Of a stretch of DNA of 64,000 nt, positions 32,901-43,399 are shown piece by piece; the first letter of the stretch is position 1; each line of letters opens with the position of its first letter. The notes beneath the pieces were generated by a model, which saw nothing but the letters and a program-made list of their open reading frames with translations, made no database searches and was not told the origin of the DNA. The stretch covers positions 25,314,563-25,378,562 of the forward strand of contig JAVGWX010000018.1 in NCBI GenBank assembly GCA_036924085.1. Direction: 5' to 3'. Both the position numbers and the translations under genes were made by a program. Source of the stretch: Ariolimax columbianus. Its lineage: Eukaryota; Mollusca; Gastropoda; Stylommatophora; Arionidae.

Positions 32901-35900
32901 ATAAAATGCATTCTTTTCTCGGTAATAAAAGGCATCCTTTTCTCGGTAATAAAAGGCATCCTTTTCTCGGTAATAAAAGGCATCCTTTTCTCGGTAATAA
33001 AAAGCATTCTTATCTCGGTAATAAAAGGCATCCTTTTCTCGGTAATAAAATGCATTCTTTTCTCGGTAATAAAAGGCATCCTTTTCTCGGTAATAAAATG
33101 CATCCTTTTCTCGGTAATAAAAGGCATCCTTTTCTCGGTAATAAAAACCATTCTATCTCGGTAATAAAAAGCATTCTTTTCTCGGTAATAAAAACCATTC
33201 TATCTCGGTAATAAAAAGCATTCTATCTCGGTAATAAAAGGAATCCTTTTCTCGGTAATAAAAACCATTCTATCTCGGTAATAAAAAGCATTCTATCTCG
33301 GTAATAAAAAGCATTCTTTTCTCGGTAATAAAAACCATTCTATCTCGGTAATAAAAAGCATTCTATCTCGGTAATAAAAAGCATTCTATCTCGGTAATAA
33401 AAGGCATCCTTTTCTCGGTAATAAAAAGCATCCTTTTCTCGGTAATAAAAGGCATCCTTTTCTCGGTAATAAAAACCATTCTATCTCGGTAATAAAAACC
33501 ATTCTATCTCGGTAATAAAAAGCATTCTTTTCTCGGTAATAAAAACCATTCTATCTCGGTAATAAAAAGCATTCTATCTCGGTAATAAAAAGCATTCTTT
33601 TCTCGGTAATAAAAAACTATTCTATCTCGGTAATAAAAAGCATTCTATCTCGGTAATAAAAGGCATCCTTTTCTCGGTAATAAAAACCATTCTATCTCGG
33701 TAATAAAAACCATTCTATCTCGGTAATAAAAAGCATTCTTTTCTCGGTAATAAAAACCATTCTATCTCGGTAATAAAAAGCATTCTTTTCTCGGTAATAA
33801 AAACCATTCTATCTCGGTAATAAAAAGCATTCTTTTCTCGGTAATAAAAACCATTCTATCTCGGTAATAAAAACCATTCTATCTCGGTAATAAAAAGCAT
33901 TCTTTTCTCGGTAATAAAAACCATTCTATCTCGGTAATAAAAAGCATTCTTTTCTCGGTAATAAAAAGCATTCTTTTCTCGGTAATAAAAGGCATCCTTT
34001 TCTCGGTAATAAAAGGCATCCTTTTCTCGGTAATAAAATGCATTCTTTTCTCGGTAATAAAAGGCATCCTTTTCTCGGTAATAAAAGGAATCCTTTTCTC
34101 GGTAATAAAAGGCATCCTTTTCTCGGTAATAAAAAGCATTCTTATCTCGGTAATAAAAGGCATCCTTTTCTCGGTAATAAAATGCATTCTTTTCTCGGTA
34201 ATAAAAGGCATCCTTTTCTCGGTAATAAAAAGCATCCTTTTCTCGGTAATAAAAGGCATCCTTTTCTCGGTAATAAAATGCATTCTTTTCTCGGTAATAA
34301 AAGGCATCCTTTTCTCGGTAATAAAAGGCATCCTTTTCTCGGTAATAAAAGGCATCCTTTTCTCGGTAATAAAAAGCATTCTTATCTCGGTAATAAAAGG
34401 CATCCTTTTCTCGGTAATAAAATGCATTCTTTTCTCGGTAATAAAAGGCATCCTTTTCTCGGTAATAAAATGCATCCTTTTCTCGGTAATAAAAGGCATC
34501 CTTTTCTCGGTAATAAAAACCATTCTATCTCGGTAATAAAAAGCATTCTTTTCTCGGTAATAAAAACCATTCTATCTCGGTAATAAAAAGCATTCTATCT
34601 CGGTAATAAAAGGCATCCTTTTCTCGGTAATAAAAACCATTCTATCTCGGTAATAAAAAGCATTCTATCTCGGTAATAAAAAGCATTCTTTTCTCGGTAA
34701 TAAAAACCATTCTATCTCGGTAATAAAAAGCATTCTATCTCGGTAATAAAAAGCATTCTTTTCTCGGTAATAAAAGGCATCCTTTTCTCGGTAATAAAAT
34801 GCATCCTTTTCTCGGTAATAAAAGGCATCCTTTTCTCGGTAATAAAAACCATTCTATCTCGGCAATAAAAAGCATTCTTTTCTCGGTAATAAAAACCATT
34901 CTATCTCGGTAATAAAAAGCATTCTATCTCGGTAATAAAAGGCATCCTTTTCTCGGTAATAAAAACCATTCTATCTCGGTAATAAAAAGCATTCTATCTC
35001 GGTAATAAAAAGCATTCTTTTCTCGGTAATAAAAACCATTCTATCTCGGTAATAAAAAGCATTCTATCTCGGTAATAAAAAGCATTCTTTTCTCGGTAAT
35101 AAAAACCATTCTATCTTTGTAATAAAAAGCATTCTATCTCGGTAATAAAAGGCATCCTTTTCTCGGTAATAAAAAGCATCCTTTTCTCGGTAATAAAAGG
35201 CATCCTTTTCTCGGTAATAAAAACCATTCTATCTCGGTAATAAAAACCATTCTATCTCGGTAATAAAAAGCATTCTTTTCTCGGTAATAAAAACCATTCT
35301 ATCTCGGTAATAAAAAGCATTCTATCTCGGTAATAAAAAGCATTCTATCTCGGTAATAAAAGGCATCCTTTTCTCGGTAATAAAAAGCATCCTTTTCTCG
35401 GTAATAAAAGGCATCCTTTTCTCGGTAATAAAAACCATTCTACCTCGGTAATAAAAACCATTCTATCTCGGTAATAAAAATCATTCTTTTCTCGGTAATA
35501 AAAACCATTCTATCTCGGTAATAAAAAGCATTCTATCTCGGTAATAAAAAGCATTCTATCGCGGTAATAAAAGGCATCCTTTTCTCGGTAATAAAAAGCA
35601 TCCTTTTCTCGGTAATAAAAGGCATCCTTTTCTCGGTAATAAAAACCATTCTATCTCGGTAATAAAAACCATTTTATCTCGGTAATAAAAAGCATTCTTT
35701 TCTCGGTAATAAAAACCATTCTATCTCGGTAATAAAAAGCATTCTTTTCTCGGTAATAAAAACCATTCTATCTCGGTAATTTTTTTTTTTTGTTTTGTTT
35801 TTTTTTGTTTTTTGTTTTTTTTGTTTTGCGTTCGCCTTATTTATCTATTCCCCAAGGCGTGTGTGCGTTACACTGTGGTTTTTATTTTGCGCCTGTCGGC

Positions 35901-36884
35901 CCAGTGCATCCGACTTTAGCATGCATTTTATGTAAGGATCTGCTTCCGCCTGCATTTTCTAAGGGTTTGCTTCCCCGGGGTAACGGCCGGTGCTGTGATG
36001 GGGATCGAACCCAGCACCTTCTGGTTGTGAGCCGTGCCACTTAACCACTAGGCCACGCCGTCCCCTATCTCGGTAATAAAAAGCATTCTTTTCTCGGTAA
36101 TAAAAACCATTCTATCTCGGTAATAAAAGGCATCCTTTTCTCGGTAATAAAAACCATTCTATCTCGGTAATAAAAAGCATTCTTTTCTCTGTAATAAAAA
36201 GCATTCTTTTTTCGGTAATAAAAACCATTCTATCTCGGTAATAAAAAGCATTCTTTTCTCGGTAATAAAAAGCATTCTTTTCTCTGTAATAAAATGCATC
36301 CTTTTCTCGGTAATAAAAGGCATCCTTTTCTCGGTAATAAAAGGCATTCTTTTCTCGGTAATAAAAAGCATTCTTTTCTCTGTAATAAAAGGCATCCTTT
36401 TCTCGGTAATAAAAAGCATTCTTTTCTCTGTAATAAAAGGCATCCTTTTCTCGGTAATAAAATGCATTCTTTTCTCGGTAATAAAAGGCATCCTTTTCTC
36501 GGTAATAAAATGCATTCTTTTCTCGGTAATAAAAGGCATCCTTTTCTCGGTAATAAAAGGCATCCTTTTCTCGGTAATAAAAAGCATTCTTTTCTCGGTA
36601 ATAAAAGGCATCCTTTTCTCGGTAATAAAATGCATTCTTTTCTCGGTAATAAAAGGCATCCTTTTCTCGGTAATAAAATGCATTCTTTTCTCGGTAATAA
36701 AAAGCATTCTTTTCTCGGTAATAAAAAGCATTCTTTTCTCGGTAATAAAATGCATCCTTTTCTCGGTAATAAAATGCATCCTTTTCTCGATTACCAAAGG
36801 CATTCTTTTCTCGGTAATAAAATGCATCCATTTCTCGGTAATAAAAAGAATTCGTTTCTCGGTAATAAAAAGCATTCTTTTCTC
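20984..36884. repeat. 15.9-kb satellite of 24/23-bp units with higher-order structure
   Basis: Units have a constant core CTCGGTAATAAAA plus a variable part of 11 bases (GGCATCCTTTT, TGCATTCTTTT, AGCATTCTTTT and others) or 10 bases (ACCATTCTAT, AGCATTCTAT). About 650 units by length, allowing for one SINE insertion. Read on the minus strand the 24-base unit encodes RKGCLLLP in one frame and is open in the other two as well, so frames of up to about 260 codons arise on both strands without being genes. Seven copies of a larger pattern, each marked by a single AGGAATCC unit, lie at 22591, 24211, 27077, 29331, 31175, 32714 and 34086. Both array ends continue into the reverse transcriptase coding sequence of one RTE LINE. 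Confidence 0.97.
35781..36065 (-). mobile_element. tRNA-headed SINE, family 1, inside the satellite
   Basis: A full-length minus-strand copy with a long T-rich 3' tail at the low end, GGGGATCGAACCC (B box), and CCACTAGGCCACGCCGTCCCC at the 5' end. It is flanked by TATCTCGGTAAT at 35769-35780 and 36066-36077. That sequence is part of the satellite unit and is present once more than expected, so it is the target duplication. The insertion is later than the array. Confidence 0.95.
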
Positions 36885-37077
36885 AAGACTATCTGCATCC
36901 CAAAGCTGTCAGTCAGTGCTCCTTCATGTACCACTCTACAAGCTGTCTTCGTACATATGCTGTATGAGGGTTATGAATGTCTCTGGTATCCCACAGTGTC
37001 TAAACAAATGCCATAGAGTACTTCGATCCAAACGGTCAAACGTCTTCTCATAGTCGATAAAATTTGTGTGTAAGAAG
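36885..37077 (-). mobile_element. host RTE LINE, segment A (RT palm, FIDYEKTFD)
   Basis: The minus strand reads HTNFIDYEKTFDRLDRSTLW, then LFRHCGIPETFITLIQHMYE, DSL, a one-base shift, then CRVVHEGALTDSFGMQIVLR and straight into the array as KECFLLP. F-I-D-Y-E-K-x-F-D is reverse transcriptase motif A. The block before RQGCLLSP in RTE proteins has the same spacing. The element is truncated at about 37077, so the endonuclease and upstream RT are missing. Confidence 0.9.
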
Positions 37078-37529
37078 TTCATTGTTACTGCTATCTTTAT
37101 TATAAGAATAAAACTACACGTATTTATGTATCCGTCTTGCTTAAAGCTCGGCGACGGTAAGCTTTTATCCGCCTTAAATTTTCACAGATAATCATGTCTT
37201 TAATTTCCAGGTCACAACGACTATTTAAATTCTCTGCGGCTTTCAGCTGTCTATTTAAAAAAAAAATCAATATAAGCCCTGCAACGGTGAGTTTTGGAAA
37301 GTGAAAGTTGCGCATCTTATTTCTTCTGGCAATATTTAAGTAAACGCACTTTGTTCTGCTCGCTGCGTTTCGGTGCATTGTGACGTCAGAATAGGACAAC
37401 GCATCGCTATTTCAAGTAGAAACAAGAAGTAAAATTGCTTTAACAGTTGGCTTCCTTATCGTGCATTCTGGGATGTCCACTTTTGCACTGAATACTTACA
37501 TTATTGTTCACGCCTACGGATAACCTCAA
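37078..37529. other. no gene recognised
   Basis: AT-rich sequence with an ATTGTGACGTCAGAATAGG stretch near 37378. It may be an unclassified element. Nothing further supported. Confidence 0.35.
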
Positions 37530-38392
37530 TCCGTGCGGGCGGTCAGTAAAGCTAGTTTACCTCAATCCGTGAGGTCGGTCAGTAAAGCAAGTTTACCTCA
37601 ATCCGCGAGGTCGGTCAGTAAAGCTAGTTTACCTCAATCCGTGAGGCCGGTCATTAAAGCTAGTTTACCTCAATCCGAGCAGGCGGTCAGTAAAGCTAGT
37701 TTACCTCAATCCGCGAGGTCGGTCATTAAAACTAGTTTACCTCAATCCGTGATGTCGGTCAGTAAAGCTAGTTTACCTCAATCCGTGAGGCCGGTCAATA
37801 AAGCTAGTTTACCTGAATCCGTGCGGGCGGTCAGTAAAGCTAGTTTACCTCAATCCGTGCGGGCGGTCAGTAAAGCTAGTTTACTTCAATCCGTGAGGTC
37901 GGTCAGTAAAGCTAGTTTACCTCAATCCGTGAGGTCGGTCAGTAAAGCTAGTTTACCTCAATCCGTGAGGTTGGTCAGTAAAGCTAGTTTACCTCAATCC
38001 GTGAGGTCGGTCAGTAAAGCTAATTTACCTCAATCCGTGAGGCCGGTCATTAAAGCTAGTTTACTTCAATCCGCGCAGGCGGTTAGTAAAACTAGTTTAC
38101 CTCAATTCGTGAGGTCGGTCAGTAAAGCTAGTTTAACTCAATCCGTGAGGTCGGTCAGTAAAGCTAGTTTACCTCAATCCGTGAGATCGGTCATTAAAGC
38201 TAGTTTACCTCAATCCGTGAGGTCGGTCAGTAAAGCTAGTTCACCTCAATCCGTGAGGTCGGTCATTAAAGCTAGTTTACCTCAATCCGTGAGGTCGGTC
38301 ATTAAAGCTAGTTTACCTCAATCCGTGAGGTCGGTCATTAAAGCTAGTTTACCTCAATCCGTGAGGTCGGTCAGTAAAGCTAGTTTACTGAT
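37530..38392 (+). repeat. 36-bp minisatellite, about 24 copies, open in one frame
   Basis: The unit is CCTCAATCCGTGAGGTCGGT followed by CAGTAAAGCTAGTTTA, with substitutions but no length change. One plus-strand frame is open for 289 codons of a 12-residue repeat (SVRSVSKASLPQ). The open frame follows from unit length divisible by three; no signal peptide, upstream coding sequence or splice context supports a gene. Confidence 0.92.
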
Positions 38393-38759
38393 AAAACTAT
38401 GAGAAAACTATTGATCTCCTGGGTTGTTCATGTTTCTTTTCTTCAACCGGGCAGCAAAGTATTTGGTTTGCACACTCCATACTACTTAGGTTGTTTGATT
38501 GGCGAGCATAATTTTCTTTAGCGATGCCCATGAATTGAGGTCTGATACATCTAGGGCTTGCAAAAGTTGATAGAATCAGTACCATTTGAATGGTTAAAAG
38601 CTGCGTGCCTTCGCAAAGAGAAGTTTTTATTTTTTGTTTTGTTGGTAATTAAGTTAGCAAAGCATAATATCATTGCATTCAAATCACATATTATTTAATA
38701 TATTGAAATACATTCATTTTGTTGTATTCTAAGAAATTGTCAGTGTTGAATTTAAGTCG
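38393..38759. other. no gene recognised
   Basis: AT-rich, no family resemblance. A G-rich run begins at about 38768. Confidence 0.35.
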
Positions 38760-38829
38760 GGGTATGGGAGGTGGGGGGGGGGGGGAGGAGAGATAAAGGT
38801 AGGGGAGATAGGGGGTAGGGGGAGAGGGC

Positions 38830-39265
38830 CAAAGAGAGGAAGGAATTTAGAGGAACTGGCTCTAAGGGCAAGAAAATAAATTAGAGGAAACAACAAAAAA
38901 ACAACAAAAAAAAACAAAAAAAAGAGGATTAGGATGATGAGGAGGAAGGAGAAATATTGAATAAAATTAAGATACAAGAAACAGGAGAAGTAGAAAAAGT
39001 AGAAGAAACATAAAAACAGAAGAGGAAGAACACGAAACAATCGTTGAAGATACAGAAAAAGAACACGAAGAAGAGGAAGAAAAAGAAGAATACAGGAAGA
39101 AGAATACAAAACAATAAGAAAAAGTACAAAGAAAAGAAGAAGGAGCGGATTTTTTTAGAAAGATTTACTTAATTTTCAGAAAACAAGGCAGGAAAGATAT
39201 TCTTGTAAAATAAAAACTATGCCAAAGAAAGCCATTGGTTATCGATCTATTCAGAATTGGGCCAT
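38830..39265. repeat. purine-rich dispersed repeat, member 2
   Basis: Same order as 15850-16555: AGAGGATTAGGATGATGA, GAAATATTGAATAAAATT, an AAGAAGAGGAAGAAAAAG core, GAAAGATTTACTT and GGTTATCGATCTATTCAGAA. Diverged from member 1 by substitutions and small indels. Confidence 0.7.
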
Positions 39266-39501
39266 GTTTTGACGCTCTCCGGAAATATACTTAGGCGCTC
39301 AGTCGGTCTCAGTAAAGGGCGAAGAGTGTAGATACTTATGGTTCCTGTAGCTCGCTGGTTGTACATACTCCTGATTCGTTCTATCAGTCGCGACTCTCTG
39401 CTGTATCCGCGTATGATTTCAAAATCCTGCAATCTGTACATCGCTGGTTCATCGAATGCAGTGTCTTCATCCAAGAAGCGGTCGTTTGGGAATGTCCACA
39501 A
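39247..39501 (-). other. unrecognised 84-codon open frame
   Basis: The minus strand is open with a varied, protein-like composition (FLDEDTAFDEPAMYRLQDFE, then RESRLIERIRSMYNQ). I do not recognise a family. It lies between the purine-rich repeat and a family 3 copy, so it may be a transposon remnant or an isolated exon. Codon-level conservation would decide. Confidence 0.3.
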
Positions 39502-39509
39502 TAAGTAGG

Positions 39510-39785
39510 TTTACTCTTGTGTGTGCCCTGTAGAGGACATTAAGTGGCGGGTTGCAGTAGCTTTCCTCCCATTCCAAGCGTGCTGATGAAGGTAGACCAG
39601 GGTCCTCCAGGAGGTGGTGTTATGCTTTGCTTCAACTGTTGTTCACTCACTACTGTGGTGATCACGCTGATCCCTCACCTTGTTAACCAGGCTGCCATGA
39701 AAACATCCCGTTTCTAGGCAGGACTGTGGGAAAGTCAAGGTAAGGGTCTTGGCCAGTATGTTTTACCTGACCCTGACTAATATAT
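39510..39785 (+). repeat. dispersed repeat family 3, plus copy
   Basis: Family order kept: GTAGGTTTACTCTTGTG, GACATTAAGTGGCGGGTTGC, AGTAGCTTTCCTC, GGGTCCTCCAGGAGG, TTATGCTTTGCTTC, CACCTTGTTAACCAG and CTTGGCCAGTATGTTTTACC. The GTT start is missing. Confidence 0.85.
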
Positions 39786-39794
39786 GGTTACATA

Positions 39795-39895
39795 CGTGTG
39801 TCGAAGACAGCAGTGAAGAACTGGACAACGATGTTTAAAGAAGGACGTGAGTTAACGAAAGATCTTCCGAAACCAGGTCAGGCCCATATAGTTGC
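39795..39895 (+). mobile_element. mariner transposase fragment, plus strand
   Basis: It reads VSKTAVKNWTTMFKEGRELT, then KDLPKPGQAH, the linker after the first helix-turn-helix of mariner transposase. It adjoins an oppositely oriented fragment of the same region. Confidence 0.8.
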
Positions 39896-40232
39896 GTTAA
39901 CTTTCTTCAAACATCGTTTTCAGTTCTTCATGGTTGTCTTTGACCCACCTTTATCATCATTCACTGCCTGCATTATGCGATGAATGTCAACTGGTCGACA
40001 TCTTTCAGCTGTTAGAAGCCGAATCACCGCTCGCTGATCAACTCTGGACGCATTCCCTATCACACCCGCCATGTTTTCAACGGTCTGCTAAGGAAACCAT
40101 GAGTCAGAGGATAATGACATTTTACAAACCTGACGGTTGGTATGTGGTGTTTACACCAGAAGTGACGTCATCATGCTCATCGTACGTATGCTCACTTGTT
40201 GCATTTTGGTCCGGTTTCATTTGAACACGACT
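39896..40232 (-). mobile_element. mariner element, 5' part, minus strand
   Basis: From a terminal sequence TACGAGTCGTGTTCAAATGA (at the high end, beside TA) the minus strand leads to an ATG and reads MAGVIGNASRVDQRAVIRLL, then RCRPVDIHRIMQAVNDD and SKTTMKN before a stop. This is the transposase N-terminus, paired tail-to-tail with the plus-strand fragment at 39795. Confidence 0.85.
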
Positions 40233-40282
40233 CGTATATTTTGCCAATGAAGCCACTGTGGGCTCTCCTGAAGACTGGATGC

Positions 40283-40680
40283 CGTTATTATCATCATCGT
40301 TATTATCATCATCGTCATCATCATTATCATCGTTATTATCATCATCGTCATCATCATCGTTATTATCATCATCGTTATCATCATCGCTATTATCATCATC
40401 GTCATCATCATTATCATCGTTATTATCATCATCGTCGTCATCATCGCTATTATCATCATCGTCATCATCATTATCATCGTTATTATCATCATCGTCGTCA
40501 TCATCGTTATTATCATCATCGTCGTCATCATCGTTATTTTCATCATCGTCATCATCATCGCTATTATCATCATCGTCATCATCATTATCATCGTTATTAT
40601 CATCATCGTCATCACCATTATCATCGCTATTATCATCATCGTTATTACCACCATCGTTATTATCATCATTCCCAGCATCA
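40283..40680. repeat. TCATCG/TTATTA triplet microsatellite
   Basis: About 400 bases of TCA, TCG and TTA triplets in an irregular higher period. All long frames here (Asp/Asn, Tyr/His or Ser strings) are repeat artefacts. Confidence 0.95.
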
Positions 40681-40689
40681 TCAGGACAG

Positions 40690-41454
40690 TAGATCCACAC
40701 AAGTTCCAGGAGATTCTAATCATCTTTATCCACAATCCACTATCCACAGAAATACATACAGAACTACATAACAAAATACACAATATTAACTCACCTCCAT
40801 AGAAAAAGAAAAAAAACATCTTTAAAGGCACAAGTTTTCTGTTGACGCTCCATCTTGAGTGTTTATCTGGTGCGTGTTTTTGCCTCTGTTCATCAATTTC
40901 ACCGACATTACCTTCAGATTTCTCCCTAGAAGTCATCTTCATCTGGTGAGAAATGGAATATCTCGTTAACAGCCCAACTTACATGTGTAAACTAACTAAC
41001 ACACAGTCGCTGTATCGTCTGGGTGATTATCCGAACATTGGCACAACTTTGTACTACGCGAATGTTAACGGGGTCAAATGCAAAAAAAACAGTGTTACGC
41101 TGTTAATGACCTGTCTTCTGTTTGCACTAATATGTCATGTGTTCCTCAGATGCATGATGATATAGCATCTTCTCTATCTCGCATTTGAAGGATAAGACCA
41201 CCATTATGGATGCCTCAAAACACTTTGCATGCTTTTGTAGTTGTGGTTAATATGATGAGGGCTTAATCCATATTTATACGCCTTTTTAGTTGCCTCTTAT
41301 AAACATGCATGGGCCCTACTGTTTATTCTCTGCTGTGGAGTAGAGTGATACACTCAGGGAATGGTGACATATTGGAGCTCTGTTAAGTTTAGATGGTATT
41401 CAGTGGCGTAGCTGCATGTCACACCACACGTGGGGAACCAGAGGAACAACTATT
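40690..41454. other. no gene recognised
   Basis: Nothing supported on either strand. Confidence 0.35.
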
Positions 41455-41569
41455 TGGAGGGGGGGGGGGAGACAGAAAAGTCCCTAGTTGGAGTGGGAGA
41501 AGAATTTAGAAGCGCACCTAGATTGAAAATGGGAAGGAGATTAAAACATTATTGGAGGAGGAGTGAACA

Positions 41570-42800
41570 AAGCTAGAAAAGTAGATATTTGGATGGGGAG
41601 TGGGCAAAGCTAGGAGAGTAGATAGTTGGAGGGGGAGTGGGGAAAGCTAGAAGAGTAGATAGTTGGAGGGAGTGGGGAAAGATAGAAGAGTAGATAGTGT
41701 GAGGAGGAGTGGGGAAAGATAGAGGAGAGTAGATAGTTGGAGGGGGAGTAGAGAAAGCTAGAAGAGTAGATAGTGTGAGGAGGAGTGGGGAAAGCTAGAA
41801 GAGTAGATAGTGTGAGGGGGAGTGGGGAAAGATAGAAGAGCAGATAGTTGGAGGGGGTGGGGAAAGATAAAAGAGTAGATAGTTGGAGGGAGTGGGGAAC
41901 GATAGAAGAGTAGATAGTGTGAGGGGGAGTGGGGAAAGATAGAAGAGTAGATAGTTGGAGGGGGAGTGGAGAAAGCTAGAAGAGTAGATAGTTGGAGGGG
42001 GAGTGGAGAAAGCTAGAAGAGTAGATAGTGTGAGGGGGAGTGGGGAAAGCTAGAAGAGTAGATAGTTGGAGGGAGTGGGGAAAGATAGAAGAGTAGATAG
42101 TGTGAGGGGGAGTGGAGAAAGCTAGAAGAGTAGATAGTGTGAGGGGGAGTGGGGAAAGCTAGAAGAGTAGATAGTTGGAGGGAGTGGGGAAAGATAGAAG
42201 AGTAGATAGTGTGAGGGGGAGTGGGGAAAGCTAGAAGAGTAGATAGTTGGAGGGAGTGGGGAAAGATAGAAGAGTAGATAGTTGGAGGGAGTGGGGAAAG
42301 CTAGAAGAGTAGATAGTGTGAGGGGGAGTGGGGAAAGCTAGAAGAGTAGTTAGTTGGAGGGGGAGTGGAGAAAGCTAGAAGAGTAGATAGTGTGAGGGGG
42401 AGTGGAGAAAACTAGAAGAGTAGATAGTTGGAGGGAGTGGGGAAAGATCGAAGAGTAGATAGTGTGAGGGGGAGTGGAGAAAGCTAGAAGAGTAGATAGT
42501 GTGAGGGGGAGTGGAGAAAGCTAGATGAGTAGATAGTTGGAGGGGGAGTGGAGAAAGCTAGAAGAGTAGATAGTTGGAGGGGGTGTGGGGAAAGCTAGAA
42601 GAGTAGATAGTGTGAGGTTGAGTGGAGAAAGCTAGAAGAGTAGATAGTTGGAGGGGGTGTGGGGAAAGCTAGAAGAGTAGATAGTGTGAGGGGGAGTGGG
42701 GAAAGCTAGAAGAGTAGATAGTGTGAGGGGGAGTGGAGAAAGCTAGAAGAGTAGATAGTGTGAGGGGGAGTGGAGAAAGCTAGAAGAGTAGATAGTTGGA
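41570..42800. repeat. 37-bp purine-rich minisatellite, about 33 copies
   Basis: The unit is GTAGATAGTGTGAGGGGGAG then TGGGGAAAGCTAGAAGA. A second version has TTGGAGGG in place of TGTGAGGG and is often three bases shorter (34 bp). The two versions alternate in blocks. A G-run precedes it at 41459-41470. No long frame is open. Confidence 0.93.
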
Positions 42801-43399
42801 GTTGAAGTAAAAGATGCCAGATGAGCCCCTAGTAGGAGGGGTAGGAAGCCAAAAAAACACATAATTGAAGTAGAGGAGAAGCCAGACGAATGCCTAGTTG
42901 GTGAAGTGGAGGAAGCCAGAAGAGAACCTGGTTGTGATGACAGTGCGCCTGAGTGAGCGGGGTCAACAGTTTCCAGGAAACAACATCAGTAATGAAACTG
43001 TTCATAAATACTTTAAGGAAGCCTTTGTATTTTCCATCTGATTTGGACTCTCTGCATCAGAGTATGAATGCCAGACGGCCTGGTACTACTGAAGACTTCA
43101 CCATTTGCTGCCAGCAGATTCCGAGCAGCATGCGGAGACAGCACAAGGGGGTATGGTTGAGTTTCCTGGCATGTCTGCTTTAGGCTGTCCATTTTGCCAA
43201 TGCTTTAATACATCAACCTGGCAAACAAGATGGGGATTCGTAGTTTGATCATTTTTATCAGACACAGAGAACTGCAAAAAGGGTCATTTAAATAGAATCC
43301 AGGAGCGTAATGCAAGCCATCTCAGTTTCAAACCAGATAGACTTTCAAACGAAATAAAATTTAACATTAGGTTGCCGTCCCAAAAGAACTTATTTAGTC
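42801..43399. other. no gene recognised
   Basis: A 76-codon plus-strand frame at 42953-43183 has ordinary composition but no family I recognise. Confidence 0.35.

Noticed and set aside
20984..36884. Dozens of open frames of 60-317 codons on both strands, such as an octapeptide repeat protein
   Set aside because: They follow from a stop-free 24-base unit; the same frames appear in every block and on both strands, with no start context, splice sites or unique coding sequence.
20984..36884. CRISPR-like array (direct repeats with variable parts)
   Set aside because: The variable parts are a small set of recurring variants, not unique spacers; the sequence is eukaryotic and no associated genes are present.
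40122..40942. Asp/Asn-rich, His/Tyr-rich and Ser-rich frames of 140-240 codons
   Set aside because: All arise from one triplet microsatellite read in different frames.
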